Below the pieces are notes generated by a model. That model was given only the letters and a program-made list of their open reading frames with translations. It ran no database searches and was not told where the DNA came from. The translations under genes and the position numbers were made by a program. Below, in pieces: positions 15,948 to 24,506 of a stretch of 64,000 nt of DNA. Within the stretch, counting starts at the first letter, position 1; the number at the start of each line of letters is the position of its first letter. Source of the DNA: CAZMNF01 sp964567595 (GTDB lineage Bacteria; Bipolaricaulota; Bipolaricaulia; RBG-16-55-9); NCBI GenBank assembly GCA_964567595.1, contig CAZMNF010000004.1, forward strand, positions 22,413 through 86,412, written 5' to 3'.

Positions 15948-16454
15948 ATGGTTGTGGTGTCCGACGCAAGCCCGCTCGTTATCCTGTCCAAGATCGGACA
16001 CTTCACTCTGCTGAGGGAACTCTTCGCTGAGATTCAACTCCCGGAAGCCATCGATGACGAGGTCACCCAAGCGGGCTCGGGCCAACCGGGCAGCCAAGAT
16101 CTTGCCGATGCCCGCAGCGTTTGGGTAACGGTGCATCCCACTCCGCTCCCCGAACCGCGTGAACGGCTCAGACAACATCAGGGCCTAAGCCAACAGGATA
16201 CCTCGGTCATCGTTCTCGCGGAGGCATTGGCGGCCGATCTTATTCTCGTGGACGAACGTCCCCTGCGAAGGACGGCTCGTGCCAAAGGGTTCACGGTGAC
16301 CGGCGTCGGCGGGATTCTCCATCGGGCGAAACGGGAGAACCTTGTCGCGAGCCTGCATGAGCCGCTCGATCACGCGATCGCCGAAGGCCTTTATCTCTCC
16401 GATCCCCTCCGAGACTATCTGTTGCAGCTCGCTGGAGAAACAGACCAGGACTGA
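15948..16454 (+). CDS. DUF3368 family toxin (PIN-like)
   Basis: Protein of about 168 residues with the start of a PIN-like fold, 'VVVSDASPLVILSKIGHFTLLRELF', and the later acidic segment 'LAADLILVDERPLRRTARAKGFTVTGVGGIL', both typical of DUF3368. These proteins form toxin-antitoxin pairs with UPF0175. The start is either this ATG or a TTG at 15936 that overlaps the antitoxin stop. The gene converges on the trans-sulfuration gene with one base between the two stops. Confidence 0.85.
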   Translation: MVVVSDASPLVILSKIGHFTLLRELFAEIQLPEAIDDEVTQAGSGQPGSQDLADARSVWVTVHPTPLPEPRERLRQHQGLSQQDTSVIVLAEALAADLILVDERPLRRTARAKGFTVTGVGGILHRAKRENLVASLHEPLDHAIAEGLYLSDPLRDYLLQLAGETDQD

Positions 16455-16455
16455 A

Positions 16456-17664
16456 CTACGCCCCCAACGCCCGATCCAAATCCGCCATCAGGTCCTCGGG
16501 ATCTTCGATCCCCACCGAAAGTCGGATCAGCCCGTCGGTGATCCCCTTCGCCTCGCGCTCGGCCTTCGGCGTGATGTAGTTCGTCGTCGAGGCCGGATGC
16601 GTGACCAGCGTCTTGACGTCGCCGAGGCTGACGGCCTGCGTGCAGATCTCGACGTTGTCGATCAGATCCACGCCCGCTTGATAGCCGCCCTTCAATTCAA
16701 AACTCACCATGCCGCCGTAGCCGCCCTTCATCTGGCGGCGAGCGGTCTGATGGCCGGGATGGTCGGTCAGCGCCGGATGGAAGACGCGAGCCACCTTCGG
16801 GCGATTGTCCAGATGGAAGGCGATCTGCTGGGCGCCCTCGTTGTGCCGGGCCATGCGGAGCCCGAGCGTCCGGATCCCGCGCAGCGTCAGCCAAGCCGTC
16901 ATGGGGCTCATGACCCCGCCCAGGTCGCGATGCAAGCTCCGAATGTTGTCGACGAGATCGCGACGGCCCATGATCGCCCCGCCGAGCGTGTCACCGTGGC
17001 CCGAGAGGTACTTCGTCGTCGCGTGCAGCGCTAAGTCGATGCCGAGGCTGAGCGGTTGTTGGTTGTAGGGCGTGGCGAAGGTATTGTCGATCATCGTCCA
17101 GAGGTCGTGCGCCTGGGCCAGGTCGGCCACCGCCGCGATGTCGGTGATCTCCAGCGTCGGGTTGCTCGGCGTCTCAATGTAGACGAGCTTCGTCTCGGGG
17201 CGAATCGCCTCGGCAACGTTGTCAACGTGGGTCGGATCGACGAACGTCGTCTCGATCCCCAGTTCCGGCATCTTCCCGTTCAGAAAATGCATCGTGCCGG
17301 AGTAGAGCTGGTGCCCCGCCACGACGTGGTCGCCCTGGCTCAGGGCGGCCATCAGGGACGTCGTGATGGCCGCCATGCCGCTGGAGGTCGCGATGGCGGC
17401 TTCGGCCCCTTCGAGCGTCGCCAGCTTGGCCTCCAGAGCCTCCACCGTCGGGTTGCCCCAGCGGGAGTAGAGATAGACCCCGCGCTCGCCCGACTGGATC
17501 CCCTCGGTGACGCGCGCGGTCTCGTCGGACGAGCCGGGCGCGAACGTGCTGGTCTGATAGATCGGCACGTCGACCGAGCCCGTCGTCGGATCGACGGCCT
17601 CGCCGGCGTGGACGGCGTCGGTGTCGAAGCCCGTCTCGGAGCGCTGATCCGCCCGGTCGGTCAT
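16456..17664 (-). CDS. Cystathionine gamma-synthase/gamma-lyase family PLP enzyme
   Basis: Trans-sulfuration enzyme of 402 residues acting on homoserine esters, cystathionine or methionine. The fold-type I PLP signature is present: 'GVYLYSRWGNPTVEALEAKLATLEG', 'TSSGMAAI', 'IDNTFATPYNQQPL' and the PLP lysine in 'HATTKYLSGHGD'. The C-terminal 'GLIRLSVGIEDPEDLMADLDRAL' is standard. Sequence alone does not decide between cystathionine gamma-synthase, gamma-lyase and methionine gamma-lyase. It overlaps the upstream aminotransferase gene by four bases, so the two form an operon. Confidence 0.9.
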   Translation of the reverse strand: MTDRADQRSETGFDTDAVHAGEAVDPTTGSVDVPIYQTSTFAPGSSDETARVTEGIQSGERGVYLYSRWGNPTVEALEAKLATLEGAEAAIATSSGMAAITTSLMAALSQGDHVVAGHQLYSGTMHFLNGKMPELGIETTFVDPTHVDNVAEAIRPETKLVYIETPSNPTLEITDIAAVADLAQAHDLWTMIDNTFATPYNQQPLSLGIDLALHATTKYLSGHGDTLGGAIMGRRDLVDNIRSLHRDLGGVMSPMTAWLTLRGIRTLGLRMARHNEGAQQIAFHLDNRPKVARVFHPALTDHPGHQTARRQMKGGYGGMVSFELKGGYQAGVDLIDNVEICTQAVSLGDVKTLVTHPASTTNYITPKAEREAKGITDGLIRLSVGIEDPEDLMADLDRALGA

Positions 17665-18824
17665 GCCAGCACCTTTCGCAGTCGCTGGAGCCCTTCCTCG
17701 ATCTCCGCCATCGAGGCGGCATAGGAGAAGCGCACATGCCCGTCACGGCCGAACGCCAACCCGGTGACGGTCACGAGCCCGGCCTCCTCCAACAGATGCG
17801 TGGCGAACGCCGTGGCGTCGGGGATGTCGTCCGTCAGGTGGTCGCTGATGTCGGGGAAAACGTAGAACGCCCCCTGGGGCGTGTTGCACGACACGCCCGG
17901 CAGCTCGTTCAGCCCCTCGACGATGACGTCGCGGCGCTCGCGATAGGCGCCGATCATGTCCGCGACACACGACTGATCGCCCGTGAGGGCCTCCACGGCC
18001 GCTTTCTGCGCGATGGAGGTCGGGTTGGAGGTCGACTGGCTCTGGATCTTCTCCATGGCTTTGATGACTTCCGAGGGACCCGCTGCCCAGCCGACCCGCC
18101 AGCCCGTCATGGCATACGTCTTGGAGCACGATCCGACGATGATCACGTGGTCGTCCTCGAACTCGGCCGCCGACAAGGGCTGGCCCTCGTAGATGAAGCG
18201 CTCGTAGGTCTCGTCGGAAATGAGATACGCGTCGTGCTCGCGCGCCAACTCGACCATCTTTCCCAGCTCGTCGCGCTCGATGACCGCGCCCGAGGGGTTG
18301 TTCGGAAAATTGAGGATGATCAGTTTGGTGCGCTCGTTCAGCACGGATGCCAGGTCGTCAGCCGTGATGGCAAACTCCTGGTCAGACGAGGGATCGACTT
18401 GGACGACCTCCGCACCGCAGAGCACCGCCTGTTGCGGGAACGTGACCCAGTAGGGCGCGGGCAGCACGACCTCGTCGCCGTCGTCGAGCAGCGCCAGCGC
18501 CGCGTTGAACAGCGCCTGCTTGCCGCCGACGCTGATCACGACCTCGGTCCGGGGATCGAACGACGCGCCCGAGTCGCGCTCGTACTTCGTCGCCACGGCC
18601 TCGCGCAGCTCGGCGATGCCGCCGGCGCTCGTGTAGCCCGTAAAGTTGTCGTCGATCGCGCGTTGGGCAGCTCGTTTGATGTGATCGGGGGTCGGAAAAT
18701 CGGGCTCGCCGATGCCGAAGTTGACGAGCTTGGCGCCCTCGGCCCGCAGCTCCGCCGCGCGGGCCTGCACGGCCATCGTCGCGGAGGGCGCAAGGCGGGA
18801 GACGCGTTGGGACAGGGCCGGCAT
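17661..18824 (-). CDS. Aspartate/aromatic aminotransferase, class I
   Basis: PLP-dependent aminotransferase of about 387 residues, subgroup Ib/gamma as in Thermus and Bacillus AspC. Marks are 'KLVNFGIGEPDFPTPDHIKRAA', 'NFPNNPSGAVIERDEL', 'ISDETYERFIYEG' and the Schiff-base lysine in 'GSCSKTYAMTGWRVGW'; the substrate-binding Arg is in 'GHVRFSYA'. It likely links oxaloacetate and aspartate or works on aromatic amino acids. The start is the ATG nine bases after AAGGAG; ATGs at 18830 and 18845 are in frame but lie on or too near the ribosome binding site. Confidence 0.93.
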   Translation of the reverse strand: MPALSQRVSRLAPSATMAVQARAAELRAEGAKLVNFGIGEPDFPTPDHIKRAAQRAIDDNFTGYTSAGGIAELREAVATKYERDSGASFDPRTEVVISVGGKQALFNAALALLDDGDEVVLPAPYWVTFPQQAVLCGAEVVQVDPSSDQEFAITADDLASVLNERTKLIILNFPNNPSGAVIERDELGKMVELAREHDAYLISDETYERFIYEGQPLSAAEFEDDHVIIVGSCSKTYAMTGWRVGWAAGPSEVIKAMEKIQSQSTSNPTSIAQKAAVEALTGDQSCVADMIGAYRERRDVIVEGLNELPGVSCNTPQGAFYVFPDISDHLTDDIPDATAFATHLLEEAGLVTVTGLAFGRDGHVRFSYAASMAEIEEGLQRLRKVLA

Positions 18825-18861
18825 GGGCATCCACTCCTTGGGCAAAACTCGGAAAACAAAT

Positions 18862-18891
18862 ATTGTAGCCAGGCTGCTTGCAGACCGTCAA
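18862..18891 (-). promoter_or_regulatory. Promoter of the aminotransferase operon
   Basis: Read on the minus strand: TTGACG (18891-18886), an 18-base spacer and TACAAT (18867-18862), about 40 bases before the aminotransferase start. Confidence 0.6.
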
Positions 18892-19003
18892 CGCGACACG
18901 ACCGCTCGGCTCTGTGACCGAGGTAACGTACGCGCGCGCTGACGACGTCCTAGACTGCGTCCGGTTTGCACCCGACAAAGCATGCGTTAGGAGGCAAGTG
19001 ACC

Positions 19004-19870
19004 ATGCAGGAAACTCCCAACCTTCCCGTCTCCCTGATTTTGGCGTTGTTGCTCGGCACGGGCGTCGTCGCGGCATCCGACTCGCTGGGCGTCAGCGTGT
19101 CCGTGCCCTTCGACGCCGAGGGTGTCGCCTCGGAGCAGGCGTCGTTCGTCGGCTCCGCCGAGGGCAGCTACGAGGGCGTCGGCCTGGAGGCGCGCGCCGT
19201 CATGGGCCTGACCGGGCTCAACACCGCCACGCTGAGCGCAAACACGGCATTCGAGGGCGCCGACGTCTCCGCCAGCACGAACTTCACCATGGACGGGTTC
19301 GCCTCAGCGAACATCCAATTGGCTCGCACCGTCGACCAGTTCAACCTGTCCGCGACGACCGTGGTCGGTCCGCAAGGGTTCGGCAGCGCGACGTTCGAAG
19401 GGGCCACCCGTACCGCCGAGGGCGTGTCGCTATCGTCCAGCACGACGATCACGCCCGACGGCTTCTCCCAGGAGGTCTTAACGCTGGGACTCGCCGTGAG
19501 CGGCCTGTCGGTCTCGCGCACGACCGTCGTCACGGACGGCGGCCTTGCGCAAGAGCGCTGGGACATGCGCGCGAGCGTCGGGGACTATCAGCTGAGCCGC
19601 ACGTCGGTCTACACCTCGGACGGGTTCTCCCGCGAGCGCATCGAGGTCGCCACGGCAATGGCGGGCACGGACCTCAGCCTGACCTCCGACTTCGGCACGG
19701 AAGGCCTGTCCACCGTGACGCTGCAGGCGCAGCGGCCCATCGACCGGGTCAACGTCTCGAGCGAGTTCATCCTGGCCCCGAGCGGCTTCCAGGGCGGCTC
19801 GATCCTGTTCAACTCGAGCTTTGACGGGCTCGGGCTGATCGGCGGCGCCCCCGAAGCCGACGCCGAGTAA
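19004..19870 (+). CDS. Secreted beta-repeat protein, unknown function
   Basis: 288 residues with a signal peptide ('SLILALLLGTGVVAASDS'). The rest is a tandem array of about seven units of 27-28 residues, each with the pattern xxxGFxxxxLxxxxxxxGLxxSxTxxx. Examples begin TMDGFASANIQLA, GPQGFGSATFEGA, TPDGFSQEVLTLG, TSDGFSRERIEVA and APSGFQGGSILFN. Residues alternate polar and hydrophobic, so it is probably a beta solenoid or barrel at the cell surface. No Cys or catalytic motif is visible. TAGGAGG precedes the ATG. A second protein with the same unit seems to be encoded at 40410-41528. Confidence 0.75.
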   Translation: MQETPNLPVSLILALLLGTGVVAASDSLGVSVSVPFDAEGVASEQASFVGSAEGSYEGVGLEARAVMGLTGLNTATLSANTAFEGADVSASTNFTMDGFASANIQLARTVDQFNLSATTVVGPQGFGSATFEGATRTAEGVSLSSSTTITPDGFSQEVLTLGLAVSGLSVSRTTVVTDGGLAQERWDMRASVGDYQLSRTSVYTSDGFSRERIEVATAMAGTDLSLTSDFGTEGLSTVTLQAQRPIDRVNVSSEFILAPSGFQGGSILFNSSFDGLGLIGGAPEADAE

Positions 19871-19906
19871 TCCCCGTCCAAGCACGAAAGCGAGGAGGGC
19901 GGGTCG

Positions 19907-21718
19907 CTACCGCCGGCCGAACGCGCGTTCCAACTCGGCCAGCGGGTAGTGGAGCACGATGGGGCGGCCGTGCGGACAGCGGTACGGGTTGTCCAGGGTC
20001 CGCAGCTCGGCCACCAACTGACCCATCTCGGCCTCCGATAGCCGGGTGTGCTGGACCACGGCCGCCCCGCACGCTCGATCGGCCGCCAACGCTTTGGCGA
20101 GCGCTTCGGGATCAAGCTCGGCCTCATGGGCCAGCGTTGCCATCAGCCGTTCCAACGTTGCACGCACGTCGTCCTTCGTCAGGTCTTTGGCGAAGACGTC
20201 GGGCCAGTCGCGCACGACGAACGTCCCACCGCCGAACGGCTCCAGGCCGATGCCCATCTCGCGATCCAGGGTTTCAACGTGAGGTTCCAACCGCTCAGCC
20301 TCGTCAGCTGAGAGCTCCAGCGTCATGGGAATCAGCAGCCGCTGGCGGCGGATCTCGCCCTGAGTCATCTGCTTCAGGAAACGCTCGTAGAGGATCCGCT
20401 CATGAGCGACGTGCTGATCGATCAACTCCAACCCTTCGTCGGTCTGGACCAAGAGATACGTCCCGTGGAGCTGGCCGATGACGCGATCGGCGCTCTCCTC
20501 GCTCGAGGGATCGGACGGCGCCGAGGCCGACGATGGGTCTTGCCGTTGGGGGGGCGCGTCCTCGGTCGATACGTCTGGCGAGGCGGCCTGCGCGTCGCTG
20601 ATGGCTTTGCGCAGGTCGAACGAGCGCGGCACGTTGCTCGGCTTCGCGTCAAGTTGGCGCTTGGCGGGCGGCGCCGAGCCGGGCGGCTCGCCGGCGACAG
20701 CGTTCGGGGCAGGGATCGACGTCTGCGCGCCGCCCCTTAGCAGCGCATCGCTGACGGCCCGTTTCAGTTCGCCCTGGACCGTGCGCACGTCGGCAAAGCG
20801 AACCTCTTCCTTCTTGGGATGAACGTTGACATCCACCTGCTCGGGATCGACGCGCAGGAACAGAACCGCGATCGGGTGGCGGTCCTTATCGATCAACCCC
20901 TCGTACGCGCGCTTGAGGGCGTACCCGAGCGCGGCGTCGCGGACGTAGCGCCCATTGACGAAGAGGAATTGCTCGTTGCGGTCGGTGCGCGTCCGATCCG
21001 CGGGCGCGACGAAGCCGTGGACGCGGGCGCTCTCGCCCTCGGAACGGGCCTCCACGAGCGCCTTGGCGAGGCTCGCGTCGTAGAGATGAGCGATGGCGTC
21101 GCGGGTGTCGCGCGCGGGCGGCGACTCCAGGACCGTCTTGGCTCCGCTCGTCAGCTTGAAGTGGACGTGGGGATATGCCAGCGCGAACCGCTTGACCGCC
21201 CGCGAGATGTGCATGGACTCCGTCCGTTCGGTCTTGAGGAATTTCCGACGGGCCGGCGTGTTGAAGAACAGCTCGCGGATCTCGATCGTCGTGCCGGGGC
21301 GGCGGCCCTCCGAGCGCGGCTCGCCGACGACGCCGCCGTCGACGTCAACGCGCGTGGCCGCCTCGTCATCCGCGCTTCGCGACGTGATCGTCGCCCGGGA
21401 GACCTCGACGATGCTGGCGAGCGCCTCACCGCGGAAGCCGAGCGTGTCGATGCGCTCGAGGTCCCGCTCGGTGCGGATCTTGCTCGTCGTGTGGCGCCGG
21501 ATCGCCAACAATAAGTCCTCGCTCGTCATCCCGGCGCCGTCGTCGACGATCTGGATCCGGTCGATGCCGCCGCTGTCGACGGCGATCTCAATGCGCCCGC
21601 TGCCCGCGTCGAGGCTGTTCTCAATGAGTTCCTTGACGACGGACGCCGGCCGTTCGATGACCTCGCCGGCGGCGATCTTGTTGACCAGGTGCGCGTCGAG
21701 CTCCTCGATGCGCGTCAC
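19907..21718 (-). CDS. mutL: DNA mismatch repair protein MutL
   Basis: MutL couples mismatch recognition by MutS to strand incision. The GHKL ATPase domain shows 'VVKELIENSLDAG', 'DDGAGM' and 'TLGFRGEALASI'; the transducer domain ends near 'VNVHPKKEEVRFA'. An acidic linker (about 350-420) leads to the C-terminal endonuclease domain with DQHVAHERILYE (DQHxxxExxxxE) and 'YRCPHGRP'. This is therefore a nicking MutL, as in bacteria without MutH. 603 residues is a usual length. The GTG start overlaps the stop of the upstream CNNM gene by four bases. No mutS is in the window. Confidence 0.96.
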   Translation of the reverse strand: MTRIEELDAHLVNKIAAGEVIERPASVVKELIENSLDAGSGRIEIAVDSGGIDRIQIVDDGAGMTSEDLLLAIRRHTTSKIRTERDLERIDTLGFRGEALASIVEVSRATITSRSADDEAATRVDVDGGVVGEPRSEGRRPGTTIEIRELFFNTPARRKFLKTERTESMHISRAVKRFALAYPHVHFKLTSGAKTVLESPPARDTRDAIAHLYDASLAKALVEARSEGESARVHGFVAPADRTRTDRNEQFLFVNGRYVRDAALGYALKRAYEGLIDKDRHPIAVLFLRVDPEQVDVNVHPKKEEVRFADVRTVQGELKRAVSDALLRGGAQTSIPAPNAVAGEPPGSAPPAKRQLDAKPSNVPRSFDLRKAISDAQAASPDVSTEDAPPQRQDPSSASAPSDPSSEESADRVIGQLHGTYLLVQTDEGLELIDQHVAHERILYERFLKQMTQGEIRRQRLLIPMTLELSADEAERLEPHVETLDREMGIGLEPFGGGTFVVRDWPDVFAKDLTKDDVRATLERLMATLAHEAELDPEALAKALAADRACGAAVVQHTRLSEAEMGQLVAELRTLDNPYRCPHGRPIVLHYPLAELERAFGRR

Positions 21719-23091
21719 TCCTCGAACTCCTCCTCCAGCTGCTCCTCGAGCGTCGGCGGCTCCGGCGTGGCGAGGACCTTGTCGACGCGATGGCCGTCCA
21801 TATCCATCACCTCGAAGTGCCACTGGCCCCAGTCGAAGACTTGGCCCTCCTGCGGGATGTCCTCCAGGCGCAACACGACGAACCCGGCCAGCGTTTCGTA
21901 ATTGTGCCGTTCTTCCTCAGGCACGTCGGGAAGCCCCAGCAGATCCTTCAATTCCTCAATGGGGAGCATGCCGTCCAGGAGCCAGGAGCCGTCGTCGCGG
22001 CGGGTGGCGCGCGGCTCGGCCGGGCTCTCGGCCATGGGCAGCTCGCCCACGATCGCCTCCATGAGGTCGTTGAGCGTCACGAGCCCCTCGATGCCGCCGT
22101 GTTCGTCGACCACCAACGCCAAGTGAGTGCGCGCGTGTTTGAACCGATCCAGGACCTTGAGCGCCGACATCGTCTCCGGAACGAACAGCGGCTGGCGCAA
22201 CGCCCGCTCCAAATCTAGGCGTTGGCCGGCCAGGTTGCGGTCAAGCAGCTCCTTCGCCTTCACGATTCCCTGGATGCCGTCCAGGCTCTCGCGGGCGACC
22301 GGGAAGCGCGAAAACCCGGTCTCTTGGATCCGATCCAGGTTATCATCGAGGGAGTGCTCCAGGTCGAGCCAGACGATCTCGGTCCGCGGGGTCATGAGCG
22401 CGCCGACGCGCTGCTCGCGGAGCCGGAGCACGCTGTCGACCATGGCCTCCTCCCGCTCGGCCAGGACGCCCGCGTCGCGGCTGGAGTCCATCAGCGTCTT
22501 CAGCTCGTCGATGGAGTGGACGAGGCTGTGCTCGCTGGCGGGCCGCAGGCCGAAGCCGCGCAACAGCAAGTTCCCCAGCCCGTTGAGTCCCATGATCGCG
22601 GGCCGGAAGATCTTCAGATAGATCTCCAAGGGCCGCGCGGTCCAGAGCGCGGTCCGCTCGGACAGCTGAATGGCCAAGCTCTTGGGCGCCAGCTCGCCCA
22701 GCACGATGTGGAGCGTCGTGATGATCGAAAACGCCACGGCGATCGCCAGCCCGTGGGCGCCAACGTTGGCCCAGGGCGTCGGAAGCGCAGCGAACAAGGG
22801 CTCGATCAGATGGGCCAACGCGGGCTCGCCGATCCAACCGAGCGCCAGCGACGCCATGGTGATGCCGAGCTGGCAGGCGGCCAGGTAGGCGTCCAAGTTC
22901 CGCGTGCCGCGCTCGACGGCTCCCGACATCGGTACGCCGTCCTCGACGAGCTGGGCCACGCGGCTGCGCCGCACCGACACGAGCGCGAACTCGGCGGCCA
23001 CAAAGAAGCCGTTGGCCAACGCCAACACCAGCACGGCAACAAGCTTGAAGCCGGTCAATAAAGCACCTGACGGATCCTCCAACGCACTCAC
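21715..23091 (-). CDS. CNNM/HlyC family membrane protein with CBS domains
   Basis: 458 residues: an N-terminal DUF21 membrane domain with about four helices ('VAVLVLALANGFFVAAEFALVSVRRSR' and following), then a CBS pair (about 215-335, with 'MTPRTEIVWLDLE') and a C-terminal CorC/HlyC domain ('RRDDGSWLLDGMLPIEELKDLLG', 'YETLAGFVVLRLEDIPQEGQVF'). The family is linked to Mg2+/Co2+ export or tolerance, formerly called haemolysins. The GTG start follows a GTGAGG. It overlaps mutL by four bases. Confidence 0.92.
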   Translation of the reverse strand: MSALEDPSGALLTGFKLVAVLVLALANGFFVAAEFALVSVRRSRVAQLVEDGVPMSGAVERGTRNLDAYLAACQLGITMASLALGWIGEPALAHLIEPLFAALPTPWANVGAHGLAIAVAFSIITTLHIVLGELAPKSLAIQLSERTALWTARPLEIYLKIFRPAIMGLNGLGNLLLRGFGLRPASEHSLVHSIDELKTLMDSSRDAGVLAEREEAMVDSVLRLREQRVGALMTPRTEIVWLDLEHSLDDNLDRIQETGFSRFPVARESLDGIQGIVKAKELLDRNLAGQRLDLERALRQPLFVPETMSALKVLDRFKHARTHLALVVDEHGGIEGLVTLNDLMEAIVGELPMAESPAEPRATRRDDGSWLLDGMLPIEELKDLLGLPDVPEEERHNYETLAGFVVLRLEDIPQEGQVFDWGQWHFEVMDMDGHRVDKVLATPEPPTLEEQLEEEFEE

Positions 23092-23161
23092 CTCACGGGT
23101 GGATTGTCTCTGAAGCTTACCGAGTCCGCGGTTGGCCTGTAAACGGGCCGCGGGGTTGGGC

Positions 23162-23253
23162 TACTGATCACCGCGAAAGAAAGGTCAAGCGATTGCCGCT
23201 ACGTAGGCGAAACCTGCGGGCATTGGGTAACCCTACTTGTGCAGTGGTCAATA
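23162..23253 (+). repeat. Dispersed structured element, copy B
   Basis: 92 bases sharing both ends with 13605-13693: TACTGATCACCGCGAAAGA at the left and TGCAGTGGTCAATA at the right. The inner part differs but offers its own hairpins, GTAGG (23202-23206 region) with CCTAC near 23232-23236, and GGG-TAA-CCC. In the orientation matching copy A it does not precede a gene: it lies downstream of the MFS gene and upstream of the CNNM gene, both of which run on the opposite strand. Confidence 0.6.
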
Positions 23254-23269
23254 ACAACACCAAGCGGCA

Positions 23270-24466
23270 TTAGGGCTGGACCGGTTGCAACGCTGCCGGC
23301 CGCCTCAGCGTCAACAGGACGGTCAATATCAACGCGCTGAGCGTGACCGCCCCGAGGGCCCAACCGACGCTCGACCAGGCGTCGGCGAGCACGCCGACGA
23401 CGTTGACGAGCAGGCTTGCCATGCCCCAGGCGAAGCCCATGACGACGGCCGACGCTGTCCCCGTTTGCGCCGGCAGGAGCTCTTGGGCTTGGGTGACGAT
23501 GACGGGGTTGCTGGCGTTGAGCAACCCGCCGCCCAATAGCAACAGCAGCAGCGAAACGGCGCCGCTCGAGGCCAGAAAGCCGAGCGTGGCCGCCATGCCG
23601 AGCGTCAGCGCGCCGACGGTCACGGGCCAGCGGCCCCAGCGGTCCGAGACGTAACCGCCGGCGATTCCGCCTAGCGCCGCCATGAAGACAAACCCGAACA
23701 GCGCCAGGTTGCCCGCCAGATAATCCAGGCCGCGGGTCTCCAACAGGATGACGACGAAGCCAAGCACGCCCAGATGGACGGTATGCCGCAGCACGACCAG
23801 CCCCCAGAGCCTTGCCAGCGGCGCCCAGGGCAGGTCCGGACGGCGCAGCGACAGGCCCGGGCTCCGCGACGTCGTCCCGTCGGCGGTCGAGGCCGACCGG
23901 AACGGCCAATGGCAGAGCCAGAACGTCGTGCCCAACGCGGCCAGCGGCAGCAGCGCCAAGGGGCTCTGTGCGACGCCCCAGCGGTCGATGAACAGCCCCA
24001 TCAGCGCCGGTCCGAGCGCAAACCCGACCGTCCCGCCGGCGACGAACAGCGACACGGCGAGTCCGCGGCGCGCCCCGCCGAGCTGGCCCGCGCCCGCGGC
24101 GCCGCTCGGGTGGAACGCGGCCGTCCCCAGCGAGGCCCCCAACAGCGCGACCACCACGAGCGCGTAGCTCGGCATCACCCCGACCAGGCTCATGAACGCG
24201 CCCGTCACGAGCGGCCCGATCAGCGCAAACGGCACGGCCGGCCAGCGGTCGGCGAGCCAGCCGAAGCCGATCTGGAGGAACGACCCGGCCGCATGGAACG
24301 TCGACAGCAGCACCGCCGTCATGGTGTAGTTCAGCTCGAAGGTCGACTTGAGCACGGGCAGGAAGCTGGGCAGGAAGTTGGCGTAGAGGTCGTTCGTGAA
24401 GTGGGCCAGCAACAACCCGACGAGCGGGAGCGTGCCGGTCGAAACGGCAGTCGAGGAACGGCTCAT
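23270..24466 (-). CDS. Major facilitator superfamily transporter
   Basis: 398 residues with about 12 hydrophobic helices. The N-terminal 'GLLLAHFTNDLYANFLPSFLPVLKSTFELNYT' resembles the fosmidomycin-resistance (Fsr-like) MFS group, and the loop 2-3 motif appears as 'IGFGWLADRWP'. The substrate is unknown. It follows the ApgM-like gene on the same strand with 40 bases between and may be the last gene of the threonine operon, although its product has no obvious link to threonine. Confidence 0.87.
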   Translation of the reverse strand: MSRSSTAVSTGTLPLVGLLLAHFTNDLYANFLPSFLPVLKSTFELNYTMTAVLLSTFHAAGSFLQIGFGWLADRWPAVPFALIGPLVTGAFMSLVGVMPSYALVVVALLGASLGTAAFHPSGAAGAGQLGGARRGLAVSLFVAGGTVGFALGPALMGLFIDRWGVAQSPLALLPLAALGTTFWLCHWPFRSASTADGTTSRSPGLSLRRPDLPWAPLARLWGLVVLRHTVHLGVLGFVVILLETRGLDYLAGNLALFGFVFMAALGGIAGGYVSDRWGRWPVTVGALTLGMAATLGFLASSGAVSLLLLLLGGGLLNASNPVIVTQAQELLPAQTGTASAVVMGFAWGMASLLVNVVGVLADAWSSVGWALGAVTLSALILTVLLTLRRPAALQPVQP

Positions 24467-24506
24467 AATCGAACGAATCTAGGTCCGTGACTTGGCCCTC
24501 ACAACC

